DNA from: Pinirhizobacter soli
GTDB taxonomy: Bacteria; Pseudomonadota; Gammaproteobacteria; Xanthomonadales; Rhodanobacteraceae
Assembly: GCF_015905305.1 (NCBI RefSeq)
Contig: NZ_JADZLQ010000003.1
Coordinates: forward strand, 310,001 to 374,000
DNA length: 64,000 nucleotides
Direction: 5' to 3'
In this document: in pieces, positions 42,581 through 50,419 of the stretch
How positions within the stretch are numbered: the stretch's first letter is position 1
How the letters are laid out: each line of letters opens with the position of its first letter
The notes under the pieces: model-generated
Told to the model about the DNA's origin: nothing
What the model saw: only the letters and a program-made list of their open reading frames with translations
Databases searched by the model: none
Translations under genes and position numbers: made by a program

Positions 42581-43471
42581 ATGGAGCCCGGCGCCCAGGT
42601 CGAGGCCTACCTGCGGCACCTGGCCGCTGAACGGGCGCCTTCGCCACATACGCTCGATGCCTACCGTCGGGACCTGGGCAAGCTGCTGGCGATGATGCAG
42701 GCGCATGGCGTGGATTCTTTCCATTCGCTCACGCCCGATCGCGTCCGAGGCATGGTGGCGACATCCCATCGCCAGGGCCTGGCGCCCTCCAGCTTGCAGC
42801 GACTGCTTTCATCGTGGCGCGGCTTGTTCCGTTATCTCGCGGCCGAAGGCCTACTGGCGCACGATCCGGTAGCTGGGGTGCGTGGCCCGAAGCTTCGCCG
42901 CAAGCTGCCCCAGGTACTGGATACCGACGAAGCCGCGGGCCTGGTGACCGTGGAAGGCGACGAGCCACTGAACGTGCGCGACCGCGCCATGCTGGAACTT
43001 TTCTATTCCAGCGGCTTGCGGCTATCCGAACTCACCGGACTGCGCTGGGGCGACCTCGACCTCGTCGGCGGTGAAGTGCGCGTGCTGGGCAAGGGCCGCA
43101 AGCTGCGCATCGTGCCGGTGGGGCGCTTTGCCGTGCAGGCGTTGCAGGCACTGGCCAGTGGCGGCAACGCAGGGCCTGAACAGCCAGTCTTTCCTGGCCG
43201 CGGCGGCGCGCCGATCAGCTCGCGCGCGGTGCAGCTGCGTTTCAAGCAGATCGGCCTGCGCCAGGGCACGATGAAGCGCATCCACCCCCACCTGCTGCGG
43301 CACACCTTCGCCAGCCATATGCTCGAATCGTCAGGTGACCTGAGGGCCGTGCAGGAACTCCTTGGCCACGCCGACATCGCCACGACCCAGATCTACACCC
43401 ACCTGGATTTCCAGCACTTATCCAAGGTGTATGACAGCGCCCACCCGCGCGCAAAGAAGCGCATGCCCTAG
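42581..43471 (+). CDS. xerC: Tyrosine recombinase XerC
   Basis: 296 aa. An N-terminal SAM-like core-binding domain precedes a catalytic domain with the full active-site set: Arg147, Lys171, His237, Arg240, His263 and nucleophile Tyr272. This is three positions or fewer off the E. coli numbering. With XerD it resolves chromosome dimers at dif during division. The gene starts 8 bp after DUF484 in the lptM-dapF operon, the classical arrangement. No dif-like site was found here. Confidence 0.96.
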   Translation: MEPGAQVEAYLRHLAAERAPSPHTLDAYRRDLGKLLAMMQAHGVDSFHSLTPDRVRGMVATSHRQGLAPSSLQRLLSSWRGLFRYLAAEGLLAHDPVAGVRGPKLRRKLPQVLDTDEAAGLVTVEGDEPLNVRDRAMLELFYSSGLRLSELTGLRWGDLDLVGGEVRVLGKGRKLRIVPVGRFAVQALQALASGGNAGPEQPVFPGRGGAPISSRAVQLRFKQIGLRQGTMKRIHPHLLRHTFASHMLESSGDLRAVQELLGHADIATTQIYTHLDFQHLSKVYDSAHPRAKKRMP

Positions 43472-43551
43472 CGGGCTTCACGTCTTTTCCTTATTTCCTC
43501 GCGCAAACGTCATCGCTACGTTTGCCGGAGGAATTTCAAGGAAGAATATTC

Positions 43552-44334
43552 ATGCTCGCCATCGTTTTCGCCGCGGCGTTCGCGGCGTTCGTCGTCAGTG
43601 CATTTTCCGGTGGCGGCGCAGGTCTGTTGCTGTTGCCCCTGCTCGCACTGGTGGTGCCCGTGTCCAGTGTCGCCGCCACACTCTCCATAGGCAGTACCAT
43701 CAGTTCAGTGTCGCGAATCGGATTTTTCCGCCGGCACATCCGCTGGGATGTCGTGCGCTGGTTCCTGCCAACAGCGTTTCCCGGCGCCTGGCTCGGTGCG
43801 TGGCTGCTGTTCCTGGTCGACCTGGCCTGGTTACAACTGATCATGGGCCTCTACATGGTCGCCAACCTGAAGCTGGTGCTCAGGCCTACGGTACCGCTTC
43901 CGGGCGACATCCCGTCCAAGCCCCGCAGCTTGCTCGCGGTCGGCCTGGCAGTGGGGTTCGTCTCTGGGCTCACCGGCGCAGTCGGACTGCTTTTCAACCG
44001 CTTCTACCTGCAACATGGGCTGGCCAAGGAAGAAGTGGTGGCCACGCGGGCGGCCAACGAGATCGCACTGCATGTACTCAAGCTAGGGCTTTATTCAACT
44101 TATGGTCTTCTGAACACGAGGGCGGTTGGCGCTGGCGTCCTGGTTGGCGTGGCGGCGGTGTGTGCGGCCTGGGTCTCAAGGGGCCTGTTGAAGCAAGTCA
44201 ATGAGTCCACGTTCCGGCTTACGGGCTATCTGGCCATGGTCGCTTGCGGGCTATTCATGGTCGGCAAGGCGACCGTGGAACTGCTGGATCGGCGCAGCAT
44301 CGACGTCACTGCATCGGTGGGACGCTGCCGCTAG
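43552..44334 (+). CDS. TauE/SafE-family anion exporter, copy 1
   Basis: 260 aa integral membrane protein with about eight helices. It shows the TauE/SafE repeat pattern: AFSGGGAGLLLLPLLALVVP at the start of the first half and VGFVSGLTGAVGLLFNRFYL at the start of the second. Family members export sulfite, sulfoacetate or related anions; the substrate is not known. The ATG at 43552 is chosen because AAGGA precedes it; the upstream start is in the leader. It is followed by a terminator and then a close paralogue. Confidence 0.85.
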   Translation: MLAIVFAAAFAAFVVSAFSGGGAGLLLLPLLALVVPVSSVAATLSIGSTISSVSRIGFFRRHIRWDVVRWFLPTAFPGAWLGAWLLFLVDLAWLQLIMGLYMVANLKLVLRPTVPLPGDIPSKPRSLLAVGLAVGFVSGLTGAVGLLFNRFYLQHGLAKEEVVATRAANEIALHVLKLGLYSTYGLLNTRAVGAGVLVGVAAVCAAWVSRGLLKQVNESTFRLTGYLAMVACGLFMVGKATVELLDRRSIDVTASVGRCR

Positions 44335-44344
44335 GCGTGCCGAA

Positions 44345-44368
44345 GGCGTACGACGCCGGGCTTTTTTT
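44345..44368 (+). terminator. Probable terminator between TauE/SafE copies
   Basis: GGCGT (44345-44349) pairs with ACGCC (44353-44357), followed after GGGC by seven T (44362-44368). The stem is short, so strength is uncertain. It would separate transcription of the two paralogues. Confidence 0.5.
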
Positions 44369-44429
44369 CGATGTCGTTGATGGTGGCGCGCCGTTAGGCT
44401 TCGCGATGGACCTTCAAGGATGAATGCCC

Positions 44430-45473
44430 ATGTTCGCCGTTGTCTTCGTCGTGGCCCTGGCGGCCTTCACCATCAGTGCCTTCACCGGGGGCGGCGCTGG
44501 CCTGGTCCTGCTGCCGATACTGGCGCTGTGGCTGCCCGCGGTCGGCGTACCGGCTGCCCTGTCGATCGGCAGCACGGTCAGTTCCGTCTCACGGCTGGCT
44601 CTGTTCCGACGGCACATCCGCTGGGATGTAGTCCGCTGGTTCCTCCCCACGGCCTTGCCCGGGGCATGGCTGGGTGCCTGGCTGCTGGCCCTGGTCGATC
44701 TGGCGTGGCTCGAGTTATGCCTGGGCTTTTACCTGCTGGCATCGCTGTGGACGCTGCTGGCGCCGGGGCGCATGGCCGCGGAGGCTTCCCCCGTGGCCCG
44801 GCCGACACTCGCCATGATCGGCCTCCTGGCTGGCTTCGTTTCGGGCCTCACCGGTGCCGTCGGCCTGGTCTTCAATCGGTTTTACCTCCGCCACGGCATG
44901 GCCAGGGAGGAAATCGTGGCCACCCGCGCCGCCAACGAGATCACCCTGCACGTGCTGAAGATCGCCCTGTACGCCTCCTTCGGGCTGCTTGATCGCCCGG
45001 TCGTGGCCGCGGGTCTGCTGATAGGCGTCGCCGCCCTGCTGGCCGCCTGGCTGGCACGCGGTTTGTTATCCGCGATCAGCGAGGCGGGCTTTCGTCGTGC
45101 CGGCTACCTGTCGATGGTCGGCTGCGGCGCATTCATGGCCTGGAACGCGTCGTCGACGCTGGTGGCACGCCATGGCGTCTCCGCTGGCCTTACGACACTA
45201 CACGGCGGCGCCGAGGCCAGCCTGCGCTGGGGCGGTGAGGGCCTTGCCCTGGAATGGAAGTTCGACGAGGGCTTCGAGTTCGAGCGGATCGTGCCCCTTC
45301 ACCAGGTTCCCCCGGATATCCGCCGGCGCGCCCTGGCGCTGGCCGAGGGAGCCGACCAGCTGGTGGTGGAAGAAGTCCGTCGCCCTGGCGGTCGGCGCTC
45401 TTACGAAATCCACGCCTGGCATGGTGAGCGCCTGGTCAAGGAAACCATGACCTCCGCCTCGCCGTCAGCCTGA
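44430..45473 (+). CDS. TauE/SafE-family anion exporter, copy 2, with C-terminal soluble extension
   Basis: 347 aa. Residues 1-255 are a clear paralogue of the 43552 gene, sharing blocks such as LFRRHIRWDVVRWFLPTA, ATRAANEI and TGAVGL. A further 90 or so residues form a soluble tail absent from copy 1 (LRWGGEGLALEWKFDEGFEF, HQVPPDIRRRALALAEGADQ). The tail is predicted cytoplasmic if topology matches copy 1. AAGGA suits the ATG at 44430 better than the one at 44424. The function is anion export by family; the tail may be regulatory. Confidence 0.85.
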   Translation: MFAVVFVVALAAFTISAFTGGGAGLVLLPILALWLPAVGVPAALSIGSTVSSVSRLALFRRHIRWDVVRWFLPTALPGAWLGAWLLALVDLAWLELCLGFYLLASLWTLLAPGRMAAEASPVARPTLAMIGLLAGFVSGLTGAVGLVFNRFYLRHGMAREEIVATRAANEITLHVLKIALYASFGLLDRPVVAAGLLIGVAALLAAWLARGLLSAISEAGFRRAGYLSMVGCGAFMAWNASSTLVARHGVSAGLTTLHGGAEASLRWGGEGLALEWKFDEGFEFERIVPLHQVPPDIRRRALALAEGADQLVVEEVRRPGGRRSYEIHAWHGERLVKETMTSASPSA

Positions 45474-45480
45474 TCGACGG

Positions 45481-45549
45481 ACAAAAAAAGCCGCCGATCT
45501 GGAGGAGTCGGCGGCTACAGGGGAGTACCACATTGGGGGGTTGCCGGTG
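45481..45549 (-). ncRNA. Candidate C-rich small RNA with intrinsic terminator
   Basis: Read on the minus strand, about 68 nt contain three C-rich single-stranded motifs (CAACCCCCCAA, UACUCCCCUGUA, GACUCCUCCAGA). A small hairpin GGUAC/GUA(G)CC presents the UCCCC loop, and a perfect 9-bp terminator stem AGCCGCCGA/UCGGCGGCU ends in seven U. The terminator loop holds CUCCUCC, an anti-Shine-Dalgarno sequence. This design resembles C-rich regulators such as Xanthomonas sX13; homology is not shown. The 5' end is estimated from a weak CATAAC -10 (complement of 45556-45561). A 16-bp palindrome TTTGGATCGATCCAAA (45565-45580) lies upstream. Confidence 0.55.
45483..45516 (-). terminator. Intrinsic terminator, minus-strand orientation
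   Basis: The stem 45489-45497 / 45508-45516 is perfect over 9 bp. The T tract appears only on the minus strand (complement of A 45483-45489), so it cannot efficiently serve the plus-strand TauE/SafE gene and instead ends a minus-strand transcript. Confidence 0.8.
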
Positions 45550-45704
45550 CAGCGTGTTATGCGATTTGGATCGATCCAAAATGGATGGACCGAGTAGATT
45601 CCAAGGCAGGTCGCTTGTCAAGGGCCAGCGGCTCCCTTGCGATGCGTGCCACGCCTCCCCACATCCTCCAGTCACGCCTTCACATCCCCAAGGAGTCTTC
45701 GCGC

Positions 45705-46241
45705 ATGGAATCCTTCCACGCCACCACCATCGTTTCGGTGCGCCGCAACGGCCAGGTCGTGATCGGCGGCGATGGCCAGGTCACCCTCGGCAACACGGTG
45801 ATGAAGGCCAATGCCCGCAAGATCCGGCGCCTGGGCGTCAAGGGCGACGTCATCGCCGGCTTCGCCGGGGCTACCGCCGACGCCTTCACCCTGTTTGAGC
45901 TCTTCGAGGAGAAGCTGTCCAAGCATGGCGGCAACCTCACCCGCGCCGCGGTCGAGATGGCCAAGGAATGGCGCACCGACCGCCGCCTGGGCCGACTGGA
46001 GGCCATGCTGGCCGTGGCCGACAAAGAAGCATCCCTGCTGATCTCCGGCAACGGCGACGTGCTCGAGCCTGAGAGCGGCCTGATCGCCATCGGTTCGGGC
46101 GGTCCTTATGCGCAATCCGCGGCGCTGGCGCTGCTGGCGCACACCGAACTCGATGCGCGCACGATCGTCGGGCATGCGTTGAAGATCGCCGGCGATATCT
46201 GCATCTACACCAATCACAACACGACCATCGAAGAACTCTGA
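45705..46241 (+). CDS. hslV: ATP-dependent protease subunit HslV (ClpQ)
   Basis: 178 aa. The proteasome-beta-type core begins [20 protein letters not shown] with the catalytic Thr at residue 7. Six residues (MESFHA) precede it, so removal of a short propeptide, not just Met cleavage, must expose the nucleophile; E. coli HslV has Met only. HslV forms the proteolytic double hexamer of HslVU. AAGGAG lies 9 nt before the ATG. The stop overlaps the hslU start by one base. Confidence 0.96.
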   Translation: MESFHATTIVSVRRNGQVVIGGDGQVTLGNTVMKANARKIRRLGVKGDVIAGFAGATADAFTLFELFEEKLSKHGGNLTRAAVEMAKEWRTDRRLGRLEAMLAVADKEASLLISGNGDVLEPESGLIAIGSGGPYAQSAALALLAHTELDARTIVGHALKIAGDICIYTNHNTTIEEL

Positions 46242-47575
46242 TGTCCGAACTGACTCCCCGCGAAATCGTCAACGAGCTGGACCGTTACATCATTGGCCAG
46301 CACGACGCCAAGCGCGCCGTGGCCATTGCGCTGCGCAACCGCTGGCGCCGCATGCAGCTGGATCCGTCGCTGCGCGACGAGGTAACCCCGAAGAACATCC
46401 TGATGATCGGCCCGACGGGCGTGGGCAAGACCGAGATCGCTCGGCGCCTGGCGACGCTCGCCAACGCACCCTTCGTGAAGGTGGAAGCCACCAAGTTCAC
46501 CGAAGTCGGTTATGTCGGCAAGGACGTCGAATCGATCATCCGCGACCTGGTAGACGTTTCCTACAAGCTGGTGCGCGACCAGGCCAAGGGCCGGGTACGC
46601 AGCAAGGCCGAGGACGCCGCCGAGGACCGCATCCTGGATGCGTTGCTGCCGCGCCGCCAGGCGGCCAGCGACTGGAATACCCCGGCCGCGCCCGCGGTGG
46701 ACAACGACACCCGCCAGAAGCTGCGCAAGCAGCTGCGCGAGGGTACGCTCGACGATCGCGAGATCGAACTGGACTTCGCCGCCAATGTCGGCGTGGAGAT
46801 CGTCACCCCGCCCGGCATGGAGGAAATGAGCCAGCAACTGGGCAAGATGTTCCAGAACTTAGGCGGCGCTCGCTCGCAGACCCGCAAGCTCGCTATCCGG
46901 GCTGCCCGCCCGCTATTGGTGGAAGAAGAAGCCGGCAAGCTCCTCAACGACGACGAACTTCGCGCCCGCGCGATGGATCTGGCCGAACAGAATGGCATCG
47001 TCTTCATCGACGAAATCGACAAGGTGGCCCAGCGTTCCGAATGGGGCGGCGCGGGAGTAAGCCGCGAAGGCGTGCAGCGCGACCTGCTGCCCCTGGTCGA
47101 AGGATCCACCGTCTCGACCAAGTTCGGCGCCATCAAGACCGACCACGTGCTGTTCATCGCGTCGGGTGCGTTTTCGCTGGCCAAGCCGTCGGACCTGATC
47201 CCCGAGCTGCAGGGCCGCCTGCCGATCCGCGTGGAGCTTTCGGCGCTGAGCGTCGACGACTTCAAGCGGATCCTCCGCGAGCCGCACAATGCACTTACGA
47301 AACAATATGTTGCCTTGCTCGGCACCGAGGGCGTGACCCTGGAATTCGCCGAGTCGGGCATTGATCGGCTGGCTGAGGTGGCCTTCCAGGTGAACGAGCG
47401 CACCGAGAACATCGGTGCCCGCCGCCTGCATACGGTGATGGAGCGCCTGCTGGAGCGCATCTCATTCGAAGCGGCGGACAAAAGCGGCGAAAAGTATGCG
47501 ATCGACGCCGAATATGTCGATAAAACGCTGTCAAGTCTCGTCAAGGACGAGGATTTGAGCCGTTACATCCTGTAA
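46241..47575 (+). CDS. hslU: HslU ATPase (ClpY), unfoldase of HslVU
   Basis: 444 aa AAA+ protein. Walker [10 protein letters not shown] (57-65), Walker [12 protein letters not shown] (about 250-260), I-domain between them, and the conserved C-terminal end RYIL that docks into HslV. It unfolds substrates such as misfolded proteins and cell-division inhibitors for HslV. Translation is coupled to hslV (TGATG). Confidence 0.97.
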   Translation: MSELTPREIVNELDRYIIGQHDAKRAVAIALRNRWRRMQLDPSLRDEVTPKNILMIGPTGVGKTEIARRLATLANAPFVKVEATKFTEVGYVGKDVESIIRDLVDVSYKLVRDQAKGRVRSKAEDAAEDRILDALLPRRQAASDWNTPAAPAVDNDTRQKLRKQLREGTLDDREIELDFAANVGVEIVTPPGMEEMSQQLGKMFQNLGGARSQTRKLAIRAARPLLVEEEAGKLLNDDELRARAMDLAEQNGIVFIDEIDKVAQRSEWGGAGVSREGVQRDLLPLVEGSTVSTKFGAIKTDHVLFIASGAFSLAKPSDLIPELQGRLPIRVELSALSVDDFKRILREPHNALTKQYVALLGTEGVTLEFAESGIDRLAEVAFQVNERTENIGARRLHTVMERLLERISFEAADKSGEKYAIDAEYVDKTLSSLVKDEDLSRYIL

Positions 47576-47599
47576 ACAAACGTGAATGCTTTGGTAGGT

Positions 47600-47605
47600 T
47601 AAAAT
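47600..47605 (+). promoter_or_regulatory. -10 element close to the start of the 47614 gene
   Basis: TAAAAT ends 8 nt before the ATG at 47614, giving a predicted transcript start within a few bases of the first codon. No clear -35 or Shine-Dalgarno was seen, which suggests a leaderless mRNA. Confidence 0.45.
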
Positions 47606-47613
47606 ACAGTCGT

Positions 47614-48231
47614 ATGGGAAAGATCATTCAGTTGAAGACCAACGGCCAGCGGGCCGGCCTGCGTGAAGCGCAGGACAACCGCCAGCTCGTTCGGTTGTGG
47701 CGCGGCGAACTCGAACACGGCAGCTTCTGCGGCTATGTGGGCGGTGTCGGCCGTGAATTCTTCCTGCTGTGGGTCGTCGGCGACGGCATCAGCTATGACG
47801 GCATGTACGTCATGCGCCACAGGGATGTCACCGAACTGGAAGTCCCCGACAAGCACCACACCTTCCTCGAGAAGGCCCTGGCATTGAAGGGCATCAGCCC
47901 GACACCGCCGGCGGTCTTCCCGCTGGACGACATCGGCCAGGTGGTCCGTGCGGCCAGCGCCAACGCGCCCGTCATCGGCGTGCATGTGGACAGCGAGGAA
48001 GACACCGAGGTCTGCTATATCGGCCGCGTGGTGAGCTACGAGGAAGACGGCTTCAACATGCAGGAAATCACCCCCGACGCCGAATGGCTGAGCGAAGCGT
48101 CGTTCTTCGCCTGGGATGAAATCTCCACCATCAGCATCGAGGATGCCTACGCCACGTCACTGCTCGCGGTAGCGGGAGATCCCCCGCCGCTTGAACAAGG
48201 TGACTCCGGCGGCGTCGGCCGCGTGCACTAG
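47614..48231 (+). CDS. Conserved-looking protein of unknown function after hslU
   Basis: 205 aa, soluble and acidic. N-terminal segment: MGKIIQLKTNGQRAGLREAQ. Then a beta-rich domain (LVRLWRGELEHGSFCGYVGG, REFFLLWVVGDGISYDGMYV, VMRHRDVTELEVPDKHHTFL) and a second similar half (VIGVHVDSEEDTEVCYIGRV, EEDGFNMQEITPDAEW). The two halves may be repeats of a small beta-barrel fold. No signal peptide or membrane segment. I do not recognise the family; position after hslVU may be incidental because it has its own -10. Confidence 0.75.
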   Translation: MGKIIQLKTNGQRAGLREAQDNRQLVRLWRGELEHGSFCGYVGGVGREFFLLWVVGDGISYDGMYVMRHRDVTELEVPDKHHTFLEKALALKGISPTPPAVFPLDDIGQVVRAASANAPVIGVHVDSEEDTEVCYIGRVVSYEEDGFNMQEITPDAEWLSEASFFAWDEISTISIEDAYATSLLAVAGDPPPLEQGDSGGVGRVH

Positions 48232-48237
48232 ACGCGA

Positions 48238-48281
48238 GCAAAAAAGAGCCACCGGTGGGAAAGCCGCCGCGCCTTTTTGCT
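48238..48281. terminator. Probable bidirectional terminator
   Basis: AGCAAAAA (48238-48245) is complementary to TTTTTGCT (48274-48281), with an inner CGGTGG/CCGCCG stem. A tract and T tract flank the stem so it could act on both strands. It sits between the 47614 gene and the receptor remnant. Confidence 0.5.
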
Positions 48282-48294
48282 GCGGCAACCCTTG

Positions 48295-48540
48295 TCAGAA
48301 GTCGTACGACGCCGACAGACGGACGAAGCGCGGTGCCTCGAAGTAATTGCCCATGCTATAGGTGTTGGACACCGAGTACGGGTCGGTTTCGTACGTGTAA
48401 TCCGACTGGCGTTCCTTGCGCTATTCCATCAGCGTGGCGGCATCCCAATCCTGCGTCTTGGAAACGTCGGTTGCCGACGCGATAGCGTCCCGAGGCGTCC
48501 ACCGGCACTTGGCGGGCGACGCCCAGGAGACGTCAGATAT
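48295..48540 (-). pseudogene. C-terminal remnant of a TonB-dependent receptor
   Basis: On the minus strand the frame ends APRFVRLSASYDF plus stop (48295-48297), a classic receptor C terminus with the terminal Phe needed for barrel assembly. Upstream it reads ETDPYSVSNTYSMGNYFE and then hits an in-frame TAG within LME*RKERQ; further up, sensible sequence (VDASGRYRV) continues only in another frame. A nonsense change plus at least one frameshift, and absence of the barrel, mark it as decayed. The intergenic DNA from here to 48767 holds no other gene. Confidence 0.7.
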
Positions 48541-48660
48541 TTCTTGATTGGTTATCAGCGTGTCCAGGGTTCACTATCGCCAGGAGCTCACTCAGCCTGG
48601 CCAAGGGGTTGGACCATCGTAGCCCCGCATCTAGACGCGGTTGACGCAGAATCCAAACGC

Positions 48661-48733
48661 GGCGAGTGCGTCGTGCGGCTCCCCCGGTACTCGATTTGCC
48701 GGGACGATTCCACACATCCGCGACGCACTCGCC
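48661..48733. repeat. 13-bp inverted repeat
   Basis: GGCGAGTGCGTCG (48661-48673) and CGACGCACTCGCC (48721-48733) are exact reverse complements separated by 47 nt. It is too widely spaced for a standard terminator. It may be a remnant of a small non-autonomous element beside the decayed receptor. Confidence 0.5.
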
Positions 48734-48767
48734 CCCACAGAAAGCAAGGAACTTTAGTCACCAAGTC

Positions 48768-49091
48768 TTAGCATTGGTAATAGCCATAGTTGGGCTCCTC
48801 GGCGATGTCTATCTCCCACTGACACCAGTGCGTCGCTCGAAATGCTTCAGGCGAGGGAGTGGGAAAAAATCCGACACTGCAAGGGATGACGAAGTGCTGG
48901 CTGTAAGGGGTTACTTCACCCTCCATGAATTCGCCGCTTGGACAGTCATACTCATGCTGTCCAACCTGCCATGTTTTCGTCGCATCCGAGAAGTACACGT
49001 CCACGAGCATATTCGCCCGTCCAGCCATGGCCGAAATGCTGGTTCCAGAGAGGCAAAGACCCACAACCACCGCAGCAATTTTCGTATTCAT
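48768..49091 (-). CDS. Small secreted Cys-containing protein
   Basis: 107 aa with a signal peptide (MNTKIAAVVVGLCLSGTSIS, cleavage near AMA). The mature part contains four Cys (EYDCPSG, FVIPCSV, HWCQWE, terminal YYQC), which could form two disulfides. It resembles short DUF6289-like secreted proteins in its YFSDAT...VG pattern, but this is tentative. The surroundings are lower in GC than neighbouring genes, suggesting acquisition. GGGAAAG is upstream of the ATG at 49091. Confidence 0.65.
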   Translation of the reverse strand: MNTKIAAVVVGLCLSGTSISAMAGRANMLVDVYFSDATKTWQVGQHEYDCPSGEFMEGEVTPYSQHFVIPCSVGFFPTPSPEAFRATHWCQWEIDIAEEPNYGYYQC

Positions 49092-49208
49092 TTGGCTTTC
49101 CCCATATGCGACCGAACGGTCGCAAGAAAAAGCTAACACGACAGTATTTTGCGAAGGTTGTAGGGTTTACCTGATTTCATGTGAAGATAAATTCACACAA
49201 AGCAATAA

Positions 49209-49234
49209 GGGTTCAGAGTAATTACTCTGAACCC
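49209..49234. repeat. Palindromic repeat, copy 4 (covarying variant)
   Basis: GGGTTCAGAGTAA (49209-49221) is directly followed by its reverse complement (49222-49234). Relative to copy 3 both arms changed in complementary fashion, so the palindrome is preserved. It lies 10 bp beyond the glycosyltransferase stop. Confidence 0.8.
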
Positions 49235-49244
49235 CGCCCCGACT

Positions 49245-50321
49245 TCAGGCCCGCAGATTGCAGGCGTCGCCGATGATCGCAGGTAGCGTCACGCGGAAGC
49301 GGTGGTCATTGGCGCGGTACCAGGCGCGGGCATTGCTGCCGATGGCCTGCACTTCGGTGTCGCTCATGGCAATGGCACGCTCGACCGCCCGTTCCATGGC
49401 TGTTTCGTCGAAGTAATACGTGGTGGCCAGGCCCTGGCTGCCCGTGCCCTGATGGTCGATCAGGATGCCCCGTTCGGCGTTGACGAACTCATTCATCGGC
49501 GCCGCGTCGAGCGTCATGGTAACGGCGCCCACGCACAGCGCCTCGCACAGGTAATGACCGAAACCTTCGGTTTCCGACGGGCACAGATGGAAAATGTGCT
49601 CGTTCTGCATCTGCACGAGATCTTCTTCATCCACGTAGCCAACCACGTGGTTGATATTGGCCGCCGTGCTTATGCGGGTGGCGATGTCCGGATGCTGCAC
49701 CACGGTAAGCCGCGGCCATTCCGGATGACGCTCCCACAGGGCCAGCAGGCGGTCGGTACCTTTCATTCGGCTGCGGCCGCCCAGGTGGAAAAACGCACGC
49801 TGGCGGGTGATATGGCGGCGCAGGCGCTCGGCATTGGTAAAACCGATCAGGGCCGTTTCGCAACCTAAGTCGCTGAAGATCGACTGCGCGTGCTGTGTCT
49901 TGCACAGCACGGTGTCCACGCCCTGCAACTGGGGCAGGCGGCGGCGCGGGAACCATTCGGGGTTGGGGATGAAGACATTGCGCCGTGCCAGGCGCATGTA
50001 GTCCGGCCGCAGGTGCTCGACCATGATGTTGAGGTCGAACTGGGGCGAGGGCACCTTGTTCTGCATCCAGTGCAGCACCCGGCGCGCCTGCATGACATGC
50101 GACCGACCGAAAGGACGGGCACGGCTGCGCTTGAAGAGCGTCATGGTGACCCGGCATCCAGCTTCGGAAAGCACTTCATTGAGAAGCCGCAAGTCACGAC
50201 TCAAGCCCACGCCATTGTCCCAGCCCAGTAGATTCACATGGGCACCGAACAGCGGCGCCGGGATCCTGTCCGGATCGATGACGCGCGCGCTGGATTGGCT
50301 GATGGGTGCGACTGCCGACAT
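49245..50321 (-). CDS. Glycosyltransferase, GT4-like
   Basis: 358 aa GT-B-type enzyme. N-terminal domain: FGAHVNLLGWDNGVGLSRDL. C-terminal nucleotide-sugar domain: LGGRSRMKGTDRLLALWERH, then FHLCPSETEGFGHYLCEALC, the E-x7-E region of GT4 enzymes. No signal peptide; likely cytoplasmic, adding sugar to a surface glycan. The ATG at 50321 has CAGGA 8 nt upstream. It is followed by an O-antigen-ligase-like gene on the same strand, suggesting a small exopolysaccharide or LPS unit. Confidence 0.85.
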   Translation of the reverse strand: MSAVAPISQSSARVIDPDRIPAPLFGAHVNLLGWDNGVGLSRDLRLLNEVLSEAGCRVTMTLFKRSRARPFGRSHVMQARRVLHWMQNKVPSPQFDLNIMVEHLRPDYMRLARRNVFIPNPEWFPRRRLPQLQGVDTVLCKTQHAQSIFSDLGCETALIGFTNAERLRRHITRQRAFFHLGGRSRMKGTDRLLALWERHPEWPRLTVVQHPDIATRISTAANINHVVGYVDEEDLVQMQNEHIFHLCPSETEGFGHYLCEALCVGAVTMTLDAAPMNEFVNAERGILIDHQGTGSQGLATTYYFDETAMERAVERAIAMSDTEVQAIGSNARAWYRANDHRFRVTLPAIIGDACNLRA

Positions 50322-50419
50322 TGAATGGTCCTGAAATTCCAGTTTCGCATCCCTGCGCTTGTCAGCATGCCCTGACAGCATGATGACGAAGTTTCGACTT
50401 CATGTCATTAAATAAATAT

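Noticed and set aside
45488-45516. Plus-strand terminator for the second TauE/SafE gene
   Set aside because: The T tract follows the stem only on the minus strand.
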